Notes: a model not told the origin generated them from the sequence alone. 64,000 bases of DNA from an uncultured Pelagibacteraceae bacterium (GCA_902526565.1 CABZLP010000001.1:1-64000), one strand, 5' to 3'; shown: positions 18,194 to 29,710, counted from the first letter of the stretch. Translations and numbers: made by a program.

Positions 18194-18523
18194 ATGAACG
18201 AAACAGTACAAAATAATATTAAAGACATAGTTGATCAAAATGATGTTGTTCTTTTTATGAAAGGCACCAAAGCTCAACCTGAATGTGGATTTTCTAATGC
18301 TGTTGTAAATGCCTTATCATTTATGAATATCGAATATAAAGACGTCAATGTTTTAGAAAGTGATGAATTAAGACAAGGAATAAAAGATTTTACAAATTGG
18401 CCAACAATACCTCAGCTTTATGTAAAGGGAGAATTTATTGGTGGTTGTGATATTATATTAGATATGCATAAAACTGGTGAATTATCAGAGGTATTAAAAG
18501 AAAAAAATATCGCCCACGACTAA
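18194..18523 (+). CDS. grxD: Monothiol glutaredoxin, Grx4 family
   Basis: VVLFMKGTKAQPECGFSNAVV, NWPTIPQLYVKGEFIGGCDI. Confidence 0.96.
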   Translation: MNETVQNNIKDIVDQNDVVLFMKGTKAQPECGFSNAVVNALSFMNIEYKDVNVLESDELRQGIKDFTNWPTIPQLYVKGEFIGGCDIILDMHKTGELSEVLKEKNIAHD

Positions 18524-19626
18524 TCGAGCTTTGATAAATATTCCTGAACAGACTTAAAGACAGTATTGCCTCTGCTGATTAGATCTTGCTGCCAACGCTT
18601 ATTGTTTGGATTGAATGTGTTTAATAGATTTTTTCTACTCCAGTGCTTCATTATATTTTTTTCATTATTCAATTGATTGTTTTGTGTCCATCTATTTTCA
18701 GCCCTTAAATTTTTGAAAACAGTTGTAGGACCATATGTTCCGAACTCTTGCGTGATTGTTAACCACTCTATTGATGAAAATTCTTTTACTATACCTGAGT
18801 GAATATCTCCTGTTATTCGGTAACCCACACCTTGTGTAGGATCAAGTGGAGATACATGATCACCAAAAAGTGAAGCTAGTATTTTGTATTTATCTTCTTT
18901 GATATCATCTGGTACAAGGATAGTGTCATATCCTGATTTACCTAATCCAGTATGTAAATCTATACCAAAAACCATTTTTGTGTTAATAAGGTTTTTTTTC
19001 AGCCAATCTAAAATCATCTTTGGTCCCTGTTGAAGTTTATCACCGCCATATTGTAAACTCTGTGGTCTGGTATACTGCCCCTGAGCAAACCATTGCTTCA
19101 CATTGGTGAACCCATACTTCAACAATAAACTAATACCCCGCGGTAAAAACATTAGATCTAATTTCGTTGGAACACTTTTGGGATTTAAAAAAGTATCAAT
19201 TCTTGCATATCCGTCAGGTTCGCCTTGATGATCCTTTATAAAATTTCTGTTCATATCAACATTATTTTCATTCACCCTTCTGTGCCATGCCATACCATAA
19301 GGATTAATGATATGTATAAAAACTACACAATAATCAGTAATGGGATTCTCATTTTTGAGTTGATCTAAAACTGATAATTGAATAGCTGAGCCTGCAAATC
19401 CTTCAACGCCATGAATGCCTGAACTATATAGTAATAGATTATTGCTATCAATTGAACCAATGGTTGCAATATCGATACAAAGATTTTCTTGATTAGGTCC
19501 TTTGCAATCTAAAGTAAGTATATCATGACTAACTTGATGGCCTTGATCCTTAAGTTCATTAATAGACTTAATGAATCTATCTCGTGCTTGAAAGTAATCT
19601 TTTGAAAAAAAGTGCGATGCACTCAT
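18520..19626 (-). CDS. M14-like / DUF2817 family metallopeptidase
   Basis: LLLYSSGIHGVEGFAGSAIQ, HIINPYGMAWHRRVNENNVDMNRNF, FGIDLHTGLG. Confidence 0.85.
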   Translation of the reverse strand: MSASHFFSKDYFQARDRFIKSINELKDQGHQVSHDILTLDCKGPNQENLCIDIATIGSIDSNNLLLYSSGIHGVEGFAGSAIQLSVLDQLKNENPITDYCVVFIHIINPYGMAWHRRVNENNVDMNRNFIKDHQGEPDGYARIDTFLNPKSVPTKLDLMFLPRGISLLLKYGFTNVKQWFAQGQYTRPQSLQYGGDKLQQGPKMILDWLKKNLINTKMVFGIDLHTGLGKSGYDTILVPDDIKEDKYKILASLFGDHVSPLDPTQGVGYRITGDIHSGIVKEFSSIEWLTITQEFGTYGPTTVFKNLRAENRWTQNNQLNNEKNIMKHWSRKNLLNTFNPNNKRWQQDLISRGNTVFKSVQEYLSKLD

Positions 19627-19633
19627 TTGAGAT

Positions 19634-20251
19634 TTATCTAGAATAATACTCGATAACTAGTTTTGGATCCATCTGCGTAGCATATGGAACTTCAGCAAAC
19701 TGAGGTGTGCGAATAAATGTTGAAGAACATTTCTTTTCATCAACAGTAATATAGCCTGGAATATCACGTTCTTGACTTTTCATTGCTTCAACAACAATCG
19801 CCATTTCTTTAGACTTATCTTTAACTTCAATTACATCTCCTTCAGTAACACGGTAGCTTGAAATATTTACTCTTTTACCATTTACTTTGACATGACCGTG
19901 ATTAATGAATTGTCGTGCTGCAAAAACAGTTGGGACAAACTTTGAACGATAAACAATCGTATCTAATCTTCTTTCTAGAAGCGCAATTAAATTTTCTCCT
20001 GAGTCACCCTTTTGTCTGATGGCCTCTTTATAACAATTTCGGAATTGTCTCTCGTTTAGGTTACCATAATAGCCTTTTAATTTTTGCTTAGCATGCAACT
20101 GAACACCATAGTCAGATAGTTTACCAGTATGCTTCTGTCCATGTTGGCCAGGTCTGTATTTTCTTAAATTAAACGGGCTTTTGGGTCTTCCCCATAGGTT
20201 AACACTGAGACGTCTATCGATTTTGTGTTTTTGTGCTATTCGTTTTGTCAT
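19634..20251 (-). CDS. rpsD: 30S ribosomal protein S4
   Basis: [75 protein letters not shown]. Confidence 0.98.
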   Translation of the reverse strand: MTKRIAQKHKIDRRLSVNLWGRPKSPFNLRKYRPGQHGQKHTGKLSDYGVQLHAKQKLKGYYGNLNERQFRNCYKEAIRQKGDSGENLIALLERRLDTIVYRSKFVPTVFAARQFINHGHVKVNGKRVNISSYRVTEGDVIEVKDKSKEMAIVVEAMKSQERDIPGYITVDEKKCSSTFIRTPQFAEVPYATQMDPKLVIEYYSR

Positions 20252-20304
20252 ATATTGTGATCCGTGGTTTATACTGTTTTCCTGAATATTGTCAAACCAG
20301 AATA

Positions 20305-21042
20305 CTAAATTTCCTCAGTTTTCCTATAATCTGATAGAACCGTGACTACTCCTCTCAGTGTTGCAATTTCCCTATCGCTGAGATCAGCCCGGTGAAAAAT
20401 ATTTCTGAGATTTTGCTTCATTTTAGGCATTTTTTCTTCAGGTTGGAAGAAACCTCTGTTTTCCAACTCTTTTTCAATGTGATCAAAAAAATGCATTAGT
20501 TCATTTTGATTGCCGCGCGTTAGAGAATTCTCATCAACTACTTTTTCATCATCATGCATTAATGAAAATATCGAATAACAAAATACATTAACAGCATGTG
20601 AAAGATTCAAAGATGAAAAGTTCTCGTGTGTATCAATCGTCACGCATCGTGTTACTAAAGAAAGATGGTCATTGGTCAGGCCAGATGCTTCCCCACCAAA
20701 CACAACAGCTAACTTATCATTATTGTGGTCATCATGTATTTTCTTAATGATAGATTTATTGTCAGTGAACTGTTTACTCATATCGCGTTTTCGAGCCGTA
20801 TAAGCAATGGAGAGTGTGGAGTCGCTAAGTGCCTCTCTCAAGGTATTGTAAACTTTTGCGCTCTCTATAATTGATTTGGCATCGACTGATACAGCGTGTG
20901 CCTTTTCTGATGGCCAATCTAATTTAGGATTGACCAGCCTCAAGTTAGAAAAACCAAAATTATACATAGAACGCGCAACCAGACCAATATTTTCAGGAAG
21001 TTGGGTATCAACAAGAATAATTGAAATACTATTTAAAGACAT
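20305..21042 (-). CDS. trmJ: RNA methyltransferase, SpoU/TrmJ family
   Basis: [68 protein letters not shown]. Confidence 0.88.
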   Translation of the reverse strand: MSLNSISIILVDTQLPENIGLVARSMYNFGFSNLRLVNPKLDWPSEKAHAVSVDAKSIIESAKVYNTLREALSDSTLSIAYTARKRDMSKQFTDNKSIIKKIHDDHNNDKLAVVFGGEASGLTNDHLSLVTRCVTIDTHENFSSLNLSHAVNVFCYSIFSLMHDDEKVVDENSLTRGNQNELMHFFDHIEKELENRGFFQPEEKMPKMKQNLRNIFHRADLSDREIATLRGVVTVLSDYRKTEEI

Positions 21043-21045
21043 GTA

Positions 21046-22644
21046 CTAACTAAGAACTACAGCCTTTTCTTTCATCAATTTGTACTCAACACTGTCAATT
21101 AGCGCCCTAAAGGAGGCTTCTATGATGTTTTCCGAAACACCGATTGTGTACCAACTCTTTTTATCTTTATCAGAACTCTCAATTGATACTCTAGTGATCG
21201 CATCAGTTCCTGTGTTTAATATTCTCACTTTATAGTCGATAAGAGATAAATCCTTGATCAATTCAGCATAACCACTTGATTGAAAGTTGTTCCTTAAAGC
21301 ATTGTCTAATGCGTTAACTGGTCCTACACCTTGTCCAGTACCAATAAGTTCTTCTTTACCAAATTTTAATTTTACCTCGGCATCTGATATTGTTTTACCT
21401 TTACCACCTGAATTTTTTACGTTCACATTAAAATTAACAACTTCAAAATAAGTTGGCATTTCAGCAATGACCTTTTTCACTAAAATTTCAAATGAGGCAT
21501 CAGCGCCATCGTATGAATATCCGATAAATTCACGTTCTTTCACTCGATCGAGAATTTTTTGTATCGTTTGATCATCATTATTAATCTGTATCCCAGTGGA
21601 TTTTAGTCGTGCATGAATATTTGATTTTCCTGATTGTTCTGAAATGATGATGTGCCGATGATTACCCACTAACTCAGGATCGATATGTTCATAAGTTTTA
21701 GGATCTTTATTTACTGCTGAAACGTGTAATCCTCCTTTATGCGCAAATGCTGCTGAACCTACATAAGGTGCTGTTCTATTAGGTACACGATTTAAGATTT
21801 CATCTAACAGTCTTGAAAGTTCAGTTAACAAACCGAGATTTTTAGTATCAATTGATAGATTAAATTTATCGGCATATTCATCCTTAAGAGCAAAAGTAGG
21901 AAGAAGAGTGATTAAATTAGCATTTCCGCAACGTTCACCAAGTCCATTAATCGTGCCTTGCACTTGTCTTACACCAGCATGAACTGCGGCAAGTGAATTT
22001 GCTACAGCATTTCCAGTATCGTTATGTGCATGAATACCAAGTTGGTCGCCAGGAATATCCTTCACAACTTCTGAAACAATCTGTTCTACTTCATGGGGTA
22101 ATGTGCCTCCATTAGTATCACAAAGAACCATCCATCTTGACCCATTGTCTTGAGCAGTCTTTAAGCACTTAATCGCATATTGAGGATTTGCTTTATACCC
22201 ATCAAAGAAATGTTCAGCGTCAAAATGAACTTCCTTCTTACTGCTTGATAGAAAATTAACAGACTCCGCAATATTTACTAAGTTTTCATCATTGGATATT
22301 CCTAACGCTAAATCAACATGAAAATCCCACGACTTCCCCACTACGCAGGCTGATGGGGCGCTTACGTTAACCATAGCAGCTAGACCAGGATCATTTTCAG
22401 CACTCCTTCCTGTTTTTTTGGTCATGCCAAAAGCAGTAAACGTTGAATTTTTAAATTCCATCTTTTCAGCGAAAAATTGTGTATCAGTTTCATTCGCTCC
22501 AGGCCATCCACCCTCGATATAATCAACACCTAGGGCATCAAGCTTTGATGCGAGAATTTTTTTCTCATCTACATTAAAATCAACGCCGTAAGTTTGTGCT
22601 CCGTCTCTAAGCGTCGTATCAAATATAAATAATTTTTCTTTCAT
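21046..22644 (-). CDS. cimA: Citramalate synthase (CimA-type, 2-isopropylmalate synthase family)
   Basis: IFDTTLRDGAQTYGVDFNVDEKKILASKLDALGVDYIEGGWPGANETD, C-terminal LeuA-type regulatory domain. Confidence 0.92.
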   Translation of the reverse strand: MKEKLFIFDTTLRDGAQTYGVDFNVDEKKILASKLDALGVDYIEGGWPGANETDTQFFAEKMEFKNSTFTAFGMTKKTGRSAENDPGLAAMVNVSAPSACVVGKSWDFHVDLALGISNDENLVNIAESVNFLSSSKKEVHFDAEHFFDGYKANPQYAIKCLKTAQDNGSRWMVLCDTNGGTLPHEVEQIVSEVVKDIPGDQLGIHAHNDTGNAVANSLAAVHAGVRQVQGTINGLGERCGNANLITLLPTFALKDEYADKFNLSIDTKNLGLLTELSRLLDEILNRVPNRTAPYVGSAAFAHKGGLHVSAVNKDPKTYEHIDPELVGNHRHIIISEQSGKSNIHARLKSTGIQINNDDQTIQKILDRVKEREFIGYSYDGADASFEILVKKVIAEMPTYFEVVNFNVNVKNSGGKGKTISDAEVKLKFGKEELIGTGQGVGPVNALDNALRNNFQSSGYAELIKDLSLIDYKVRILNTGTDAITRVSIESSDKDKKSWYTIGVSENIIEASFRALIDSVEYKLMKEKAVVLS

Positions 22645-24009
22645 TTATTTAGTTTTCCAAGTGGTTTCTGCACCTTTATCTTCTAGTGCTATTCCTAAAT
22701 TTTCTAACTCATCTCTAATTCTATCAGCTTCAGCAAAATCTTTATTTGCTCTTGCGGTATTTCTTTGAGCAATTAATGACTCAATCTTACTTTGATCTAC
22801 GCTTGTATCATCTTTGCCCCATGATAACCATTGAGAAGGGTCATCATTCATCAATCCAAGAAATTGGGACGAAATTAAAAATCTATTTAATGAGTCTTGA
22901 TCGTTACTTTTACAATTTTTAAATAATTTATGTAATTCAGCTATTGCCTGCGGTGTATTCATGTCATCATTTAGTGCGTTCATTACATTTTCATCAATCA
23001 TTACACTTAAGTCAGGCTTAAAATCAACTTCAGAAAAATATTGGTACCACTTGTCTAGTGTTTTTTTGCTTTCTTGTAGATTATCATTTGTCCAATTCAA
23101 GGGCTGACGATAATGAGTGAGTATCATGGTTAATCTAATAACCTCACCTTGGTATTTCTCTTTAAGCTCATTCACTGTTACAAAATTTCCATCAGATTTT
23201 GCCATTTTACTTCCTTCAACCGTAACAAAGCCATTATGAACCCAGTAATTTGCAAATTTTTCCCCATTCGCACACTCACTTTGGGCGATTTCATTTTCGT
23301 GATGTGGGAAAATTAAATCTTGCCCACCACCATGAATATCAAATGTTTTACCTAATAATTTTTCACTCATTGCTGAACACTCTATATGCCATCCAGGCCT
23401 TCCCTTGCCCCATGGACTGTCCCATCCAGGCTCGTTATCTTTTGAAGGCTTCCAGAGTATAAAATCAGATGCTTCTCGCTTATAGCTTTCAACATCAACT
23501 CTTGATCCGGCAATCATTTCTTCAAGGTTTTTACCTGACAATGATCCGTATTTAGAAAATTTATTAGATGAAAAAAGAACGTTATTCTCAGCAATATAAG
23601 CATAATTTTTTTCAATCAAAGTCTCAATAATATTGATCATTTCAGCAATATGATCTGTTGCTCTGGGCTCAAAAGAGGGTTCTATTGCTCCTATATATTT
23701 CGCATCAGCGTGAAAATAATTAATGGTCCTTGAAGTTAATTCATTGATATCTTCATTATTTTCTTGAGAGGCATTTATAATCTTATCATCAACGTCTGTT
23801 ATATTTCTCACATATGTTACATGCTCTCTTCCGTATAAGTTTTGAAGAATTCGAAATAAAATATCAAAAACTATTACAGGTCTTGCATTTCCTACGTGTG
23901 GATAGTCGTATACTGTAGGGCCACAAACATACATTCTGATATTTTTTGGATCAATTGGTTCAAACTTTTTTTTTGAGTTTGAGAATGTGTCGTATAAATT
24001 TAGTGACAT
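22645..24009 (-). CDS. cysS: Cysteinyl-tRNA synthetase
   Basis: MYVCGPTVYDYPHVGNAR, GWHIECSAMS, FPHHENEIAQSE, KMAKSDGN. Confidence 0.97.
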   Translation of the reverse strand: MSLNLYDTFSNSKKKFEPIDPKNIRMYVCGPTVYDYPHVGNARPVIVFDILFRILQNLYGREHVTYVRNITDVDDKIINASQENNEDINELTSRTINYFHADAKYIGAIEPSFEPRATDHIAEMINIIETLIEKNYAYIAENNVLFSSNKFSKYGSLSGKNLEEMIAGSRVDVESYKREASDFILWKPSKDNEPGWDSPWGKGRPGWHIECSAMSEKLLGKTFDIHGGGQDLIFPHHENEIAQSECANGEKFANYWVHNGFVTVEGSKMAKSDGNFVTVNELKEKYQGEVIRLTMILTHYRQPLNWTNDNLQESKKTLDKWYQYFSEVDFKPDLSVMIDENVMNALNDDMNTPQAIAELHKLFKNCKSNDQDSLNRFLISSQFLGLMNDDPSQWLSWGKDDTSVDQSKIESLIAQRNTARANKDFAEADRIRDELENLGIALEDKGAETTWKTK

Positions 24010-25338
24010 TTAAAGCTCAACTCTTTCTATGATTTTTTCTCTGCCCAGTAATTGGATAAGTAGTTTCATTTCTGGACCATGATTAAGTCCTGTAAAAGCT
24101 TCTCTAAGAGGCAAGAATAATTCTTTTCCTTTTCTGCCAGTTTTCTCTTTTATGGCCGAGGTCCACAATCCCCATGTTTCATCATTCCATGGATCATCAG
24201 GAATCAATTCCATTGCAATCTTAATATAGTCTTTATCAGAAGGCTCAATAGTCTCACTATTAAATACAATGTCCGTCCATTGTTTTATATCTTCAACAAC
24301 ATTCAGATTACCTCTGATTGTTTCCCAAAACTTTTGATCAATTTTTTCATCAATCTTTTTTAATCTCTCTTCGATCTCGCTAAAATTGTATTTTTGAACC
24401 TGTTTTTTATTGAGAGCATCCAATACATCAATTTCAATTCGACCAGGTGAGGTTGAAATTGTACTCAATTTGAATTCACTTTTTATTTGATTTATGTCGT
24501 CTTTTAACTCGATAGAATTAGATGTGCCGATAGTCGCCAGTAAACTTAGTATTGATATTGGCTCCATATTTGCCTCCCTGAAACTACTAATGGATATGAC
24601 ATTGTCTCGTTTTGACAATTTATCTCCACTTGATGCTTTAAGTAAGGCGTGATGAGCAAAGATTATTTTATTTTGGTCCAACGCATTAATAATTTCCACT
24701 TGAACAGCTGTATTGCTTGTATGATCATCTCCTCTAATGACGTTGGTTATACCATAATCGATATCATCTACAGCCGAACTAAAAGTATACAAAGGAACGC
24801 CGTCCTCTCTAAACAAAACAGGGTCAGACAAACTGGTGAGATCTATATCTATTTTGCCTTTAAGTAAATCATCCCATTTCATACGTTCAGTTTTTAATAA
24901 GAATCTCCAGTGGGGTTTTCTTCCTTCTGCTTCGTAGTCTTTCTTTTGCTGGTCTGTTAATTCCATTGCAGACCGGTCGTACACTTGCTTGCCACCAGCT
25001 GCGATGAGCAATTTTCTTTTTCTTTCAAGTTCTTCGGGTGTTTCATAGCAAGGGTAAATTCTGCCATCAGCTTTTAACTTTACAAATTGCTCCCTGTATC
25101 TTTCGAAACGAGACGATTGATTGAACGTTTCATCATAATCAATCCCTAGCCAATCAAGATCATATTTGATCTGAGAAATATATTCATCTTTTGATCGTTG
25201 TAAATCAGTATCATCAATTCTTAAAATGAATTTCCCATTGTTGGTACGTGCATACAGCCAATTAATTAATGCTGTTCTAATGTTTCCAAGATGTAATAAA
25301 CCTGTTGGACTTGGGGCAAACCTTGTTACTGTTGTCAT
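24010..25338 (-). CDS. gltX: Glutamyl-tRNA synthetase
   Basis: TRFAPSPTGLLHLGNIRTAL, FILRIDDTD, VIRGDDHTSNTAVQ, KLSKRD. Confidence 0.95.
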   Translation of the reverse strand: MTTVTRFAPSPTGLLHLGNIRTALINWLYARTNNGKFILRIDDTDLQRSKDEYISQIKYDLDWLGIDYDETFNQSSRFERYREQFVKLKADGRIYPCYETPEELERKRKLLIAAGGKQVYDRSAMELTDQQKKDYEAEGRKPHWRFLLKTERMKWDDLLKGKIDIDLTSLSDPVLFREDGVPLYTFSSAVDDIDYGITNVIRGDDHTSNTAVQVEIINALDQNKIIFAHHALLKASSGDKLSKRDNVISISSFREANMEPISILSLLATIGTSNSIELKDDINQIKSEFKLSTISTSPGRIEIDVLDALNKKQVQKYNFSEIEERLKKIDEKIDQKFWETIRGNLNVVEDIKQWTDIVFNSETIEPSDKDYIKIAMELIPDDPWNDETWGLWTSAIKEKTGRKGKELFLPLREAFTGLNHGPEMKLLIQLLGREKIIERVEL

Positions 25339-26985
25339 TTAATTTTCCATATCTCTAAATGCGTTCGTGATCGGATATCTTCTGTCATAGCCAAAATTTC
25401 TTTCAGAAATCTTCACGCCTGGTGCTGCTTGTCTTCTTTTATATTCTGAATTGTAGAGTAGATTTTGAATTCTTTTAACTAATTCTTCATCAAATCCTTG
25501 ATCTACAATCTCTTTAACTGAACTTTCTTTTTCAACAAGATGGTACAGTACTTTATCCAACACATCATAGGGTGGAAGTGAGTCACTATCTTTCTGATCT
25601 TCTTTTAATTCAGCAGTAGGTTCCTTGGTTATAATATTGTTTGGTATAATATCATTCTTTTCGAGCAGCGATAAAGAGGGCTTATTTTTGTTTCTCCATT
25701 CTGACAATTTAAATAAATCAGTTTTATAGATATCTTTAACAACTGAGAACCCTCCGCACATATCTCCATAAAGAGTCGAATAGCCAACAGATACCTCAGA
25801 TTTATTACCATTGGTGATAACCATGTGGCCAAATTTGTTTGAATAGGCCATCAAAATCGCTCCTCTTGTTCGCGATTGAATATTTTCTTCAGTGATATCT
25901 TTTTCGGTTCCAGAAAATAGATCATTAAGTGTGCTGTCGTATGAATTGACAATTTCATTGATCGATATCTTTATAAGTTCAATGCCTAGATTGTTGCCTA
26001 GTTCTGATGCATCTGTATTGCTCTCAATGCTTGTATATTTTGAGGGCATTAAGATACCTTTTACTCTTGAAGGTCCAAGTGCATCAGTGGCAACAGCTGC
26101 ACTAAAGGCACTATCAATACCTCCTGATATTCCCAATACAACGCCTGGAAAATTATTCTTTTCAACATAATCTCTTAAGCCCAAGATTAAACTGGAGTAA
26201 ATGATTTCATTCATATCAGTTTGATTAGAGAATGTATCTTTTATTACAAATTTATGGTCTTCATTAAATTCGAATTCTTTAGATTCTGACTGGCAGTGCT
26301 TAAGTTTGTAGATAACTTTTTCTTGATCATTCAGGAATGAACTTCCATCAAAAACTATTTCATCCTGACCTCCTACTTGATTAACATAGATGAGAGGTGC
26401 AGCAATAGATTTTGAAAATTCGATAGCTTTCTTTTCTCTTTCGTTGATTTTATTAATATCAAAAGGAGAAGCATTGAGAGAAACAGCAAGATCGATTTGT
26501 TGTTCACCAATTTCAGTGATTGTTTGATTTACCCAAATATCTTCACAAATAAATATTCCCAGATTAAGACCTTTAAAATCTATAACACTTACTTTTTCTC
26601 CATTAGAAAATATTCTCTTTTCATCAAATACCCCATAGTTTGGAAGTGCCATCTTGTAATGTTTATGTAAGATCTTTCCATCATGAATGACTACTGCAGC
26701 ATTAAATAAATTATCTTCCTCCAACCAAGGTGTGCCTAGTATAACAGTTGGGTGCTTCCCTTTTGATAGATTGACAATTTCATCAACTGCTTCATGAACT
26801 TTCTTCATAAAAGCAGGCTTCAAAATTAAATCCTCTGGCGGGTAACCAGTTAACATTAGCTCTGAAAATAAAATTAGATCAGAATTATTATTTTGTAAGT
26901 GGTCAACAACGATCTGTTTGTTGAATGCAATATTCCCAACAATTGGGTTTGATTGAACTACTAGTAATGAAATTTTTTCTGTCAT
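25339..26985 (-). CDS. nadE: Glutamine-dependent NAD+ synthetase
   Basis: N-terminal nitrilase-like amidase (SELMLTGYPPEDL) plus C-terminal synthetase (VVLGISGGIDSAFSAAVATDALG). Confidence 0.96.
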   Translation of the reverse strand: MTEKISLLVVQSNPIVGNIAFNKQIVVDHLQNNNSDLILFSELMLTGYPPEDLILKPAFMKKVHEAVDEIVNLSKGKHPTVILGTPWLEEDNLFNAAVVIHDGKILHKHYKMALPNYGVFDEKRIFSNGEKVSVIDFKGLNLGIFICEDIWVNQTITEIGEQQIDLAVSLNASPFDINKINEREKKAIEFSKSIAAPLIYVNQVGGQDEIVFDGSSFLNDQEKVIYKLKHCQSESKEFEFNEDHKFVIKDTFSNQTDMNEIIYSSLILGLRDYVEKNNFPGVVLGISGGIDSAFSAAVATDALGPSRVKGILMPSKYTSIESNTDASELGNNLGIELIKISINEIVNSYDSTLNDLFSGTEKDITEENIQSRTRGAILMAYSNKFGHMVITNGNKSEVSVGYSTLYGDMCGGFSVVKDIYKTDLFKLSEWRNKNKPSLSLLEKNDIIPNNIITKEPTAELKEDQKDSDSLPPYDVLDKVLYHLVEKESSVKEIVDQGFDEELVKRIQNLLYNSEYKRRQAAPGVKISERNFGYDRRYPITNAFRDMEN

Positions 26986-27020
26986 TTGACTGATATTACA
27001 ACTAATTAATTTAGTCGCAA

Positions 27021-28400
27021 TTACTTGGCAATTATAATTTTTGACTTATGAGGTTCTTGAGATTCTCTGAGCTTATCAGATATTAAGAAGGCAAGTTCTA
27101 ATGCCTGGTTCGCGTTAAGTCTTGGGTCACAATGAGTATGGTATCTTGCAGATAAATCTTCATCTTTTATCGCTTGGGCACCGCCAATGCACTCAGTCAC
27201 GTTTTGCCCCGTCATCTCCAAATGCACTCCACCAGGATATGTTCCTAAAGAGTGATGAATATCAAAAAATGACACAACTTCTTGAATAACCCTCTCGAAA
27301 GGTCTGGTCTTAAAACCAGAATTAGCTTTCATAGTATTACCGTGCATGGGGTCGCATGACCAAACAAGGTTGTAATCTGAGTTAGCGAAAGGTCCAATTA
27401 GTTTGGGCAACTTCTCTTCAACATTATCAACCCCAAATCTACAAATGAGGGTAATTTTACCAGCTTCATTTTCGGGATTTAGTACATCGATCAATTTCTT
27501 TAATTCATCAGGATCTAAAGTTGGACCACACTTAATTCCAATAGGGTTTTTAATGCCCCTACAAAATTCTACGTGGGCTCCATCGAGTTGTCTTGTCCTG
27601 TCACCTATCCACACCATGTGAGCGGATGTATCGTACACTTCACCTGTCGTACTATCTGTACGTGTTAAACATTCTTCATATGGTAAAAGGAGTGCTTCAT
27701 GACTTGTAAAAAAATCAACATTTCTTAATCTTTTCGTATTTCCAGACGAGATACCAATGGCATCCATAAAAGATAATGTATCTGATATTTTGTCAGCTAA
27801 ATCTCTGAATTTTTTTCCTTGAGGACTCTCATCAACAAAACCCATATTCCATTGGTGAACTTTATTAAGGTCAGAAAAACCACCCTTTGCAAAAGCTCGC
27901 AATAAATTGAGAGTTGCTGCTGATTGAGTGTATGCTCTGATCATTCTTTGAGGATCAGGCACTCTTGAAGACTCATTAAACTCCATATCATTAATGATAT
28001 CACCTTTATAACTTTCTAACTCAACTCCATCAATTTCTTCTTTAGGTGCACTTCTTGGTTTAGCAAATTGTCCCGCCATTCTTCCAACTTTTACAACAGG
28101 ACAATTGCCTGCTGCTGTAAGTGTCACAGACATTTGTAAAAGAACTTTAAAAGTATCTCTTATGTAATCAGCATTAAAGTCGTCAAAACTTTCTGCGCAA
28201 TCTCCACCTTGTAAAAGAAACGCTTTTCCTTCTGAGACTCTAGCAAGATGTCTTTTTAAATCTCTTGCTTCCCCTGCGAAAACTAGAGGTGGATATGTTT
28301 TAAGCTGGTTTTCAGTTTTTTCTAACTCTGATTTGTCTGGATATTCAGGAATATGTTTTGCCTTGTATCCTCTCCAACTATTTACGGTCCATTTACTCAT
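27021..28400 (-). CDS. Class II 3-deoxy-7-phosphoheptulonate synthase
   Basis: [73 protein letters not shown]. Confidence 0.97.
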   Translation of the reverse strand: MSKWTVNSWRGYKAKHIPEYPDKSELEKTENQLKTYPPLVFAGEARDLKRHLARVSEGKAFLLQGGDCAESFDDFNADYIRDTFKVLLQMSVTLTAAGNCPVVKVGRMAGQFAKPRSAPKEEIDGVELESYKGDIINDMEFNESSRVPDPQRMIRAYTQSAATLNLLRAFAKGGFSDLNKVHQWNMGFVDESPQGKKFRDLADKISDTLSFMDAIGISSGNTKRLRNVDFFTSHEALLLPYEECLTRTDSTTGEVYDTSAHMVWIGDRTRQLDGAHVEFCRGIKNPIGIKCGPTLDPDELKKLIDVLNPENEAGKITLICRFGVDNVEEKLPKLIGPFANSDYNLVWSCDPMHGNTMKANSGFKTRPFERVIQEVVSFFDIHHSLGTYPGGVHLEMTGQNVTECIGGAQAIKDEDLSARYHTHCDPRLNANQALELAFLISDKLRESQEPHKSKIIIAK

Positions 28401-28496
28401 TTTTAAAAACTCAATATTTTTCAGCCTTATAGTACCAAATAATCTAAATTACTAGAGTCTTAGCTAAATATATTGATTTTATTAGATAAATTTGAT

Positions 28497-29180
28497 TTAC
28501 CCAACAGGTGAGGTGATTTGATCTATACCTTTGCTAATTTTAGGCAACACATCTTCCTGATCGAGTTTCTTGGTTTGATCATATTGAGGGTGTGCCAAAG
28601 TTGCTAAATCTTTAGCTTTAGCTAGGGCGACATCATAAAAACTCTCAGGACTTGCAACTTCATCAATATACCCGGGTTCAATAGAATCTTTTATTGAATA
28701 CATTTCAGCATTAAGGAGTGCTCTTTGTTTGTGCGATTTTGTTAATTTAAATTTCGCAATTTCTAAAATAGGTGTTGGCACAATCATATTGTTTCTTAAT
28801 TCATTTGCCCCAACCTTAAAGTCGCCTTCACAGCCAATTCGGTAATCGCTGCTGCATAAAAGAAAAGCCCCGAGAGCAATAGCATGTCCACTACATGCAG
28901 CAACTACAGGACGAGGAAATGAGAAAACTCTTTTTAACATTAAGAAACCTGACTTCACCATAGCAGCAGCATTTTCAGGGCTCGACATCATAACCTTTAA
29001 ATCAAATCCAGCTGAAAACATACCAGGTCTCCCTGTAATTAAAACTGAACCTTTATTAGTTGGTATTTGATCCATAGTTTTTTCAAAATTCTGAATCATC
29101 TCTGGTGAAAAAACATTTACTTTACCATCATCCATATGAATGATTGATACATTACCTTCTGTTTTGAGAGTTACTGTCAT
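28497..29180 (-). CDS. Enoyl-CoA hydratase/isomerase family protein
   Basis: VLITGRPGMFSAGFDLKVM, AACSGHAIALGAFLLCSSDYRIG. Confidence 0.9.
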   Translation of the reverse strand: MTVTLKTEGNVSIIHMDDGKVNVFSPEMIQNFEKTMDQIPTNKGSVLITGRPGMFSAGFDLKVMMSSPENAAAMVKSGFLMLKRVFSFPRPVVAACSGHAIALGAFLLCSSDYRIGCEGDFKVGANELRNNMIVPTPILEIAKFKLTKSHKQRALLNAEMYSIKDSIEPGYIDEVASPESFYDVALAKAKDLATLAHPQYDQTKKLDQEDVLPKISKGIDQITSPVG

Positions 29181-29185
29181 GGAAC

Positions 29186-29710
29186 TTATACTAATTTATT
29201 TTTAAAAAACGTATAGTATAAAAAAGAGATTATTATTGATAGGCCAATAAGAATTGGGCCAAATAATTCAAATAGAGTAAAGGTTGCAATTCCGATTAGT
29301 CCAATCATTGTTAATTCAACATAACTTTTAAGAAAATTCTCTTTGAACGCAGCAGAAATAATTAAAATATTAACTGGCAAATAGAGCATTATACCCGTAA
29401 TTGTTCCTGGACTAAAATCGTTATAATAAAAACTAAAGAATACGTGAAAAAAAGCATTAACTACCTGAGTAGTCATTAAAAAAAACAATACAAGATGTGC
29501 ACTTGCTCGATTTTTTTTAATTAAGTGAAAAAAAATAAAAAGTAATAATGAGGACGACAATATTATTAAAATCACCTCAGTTGGAATGAAATTATTATCA
29601 GAAAAATATTTTATTCTCCATTCCCTAAAATTAAAAATGATATGTTCTTCAAAGTGATGAATAGCGTAGATTAGCGGCCCAAGTACTATTAAGTTTTTAA
29701 ACTCACACAT
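29186..29710 (-). CDS. HXXEE-domain-like integral membrane protein
   Basis: N-terminal AIHHFEEHIIF followed by multiple TM segments. Confidence 0.6.
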   Translation of the reverse strand: MCEFKNLIVLGPLIYAIHHFEEHIIFNFREWRIKYFSDNNFIPTEVILIILSSSLLLFIFFHLIKKNRASAHLVLFFLMTTQVVNAFFHVFFSFYYNDFSPGTITGIMLYLPVNILIISAAFKENFLKSYVELTMIGLIGIATFTLFELFGPILIGLSIIISFLYYTFFKNKLV

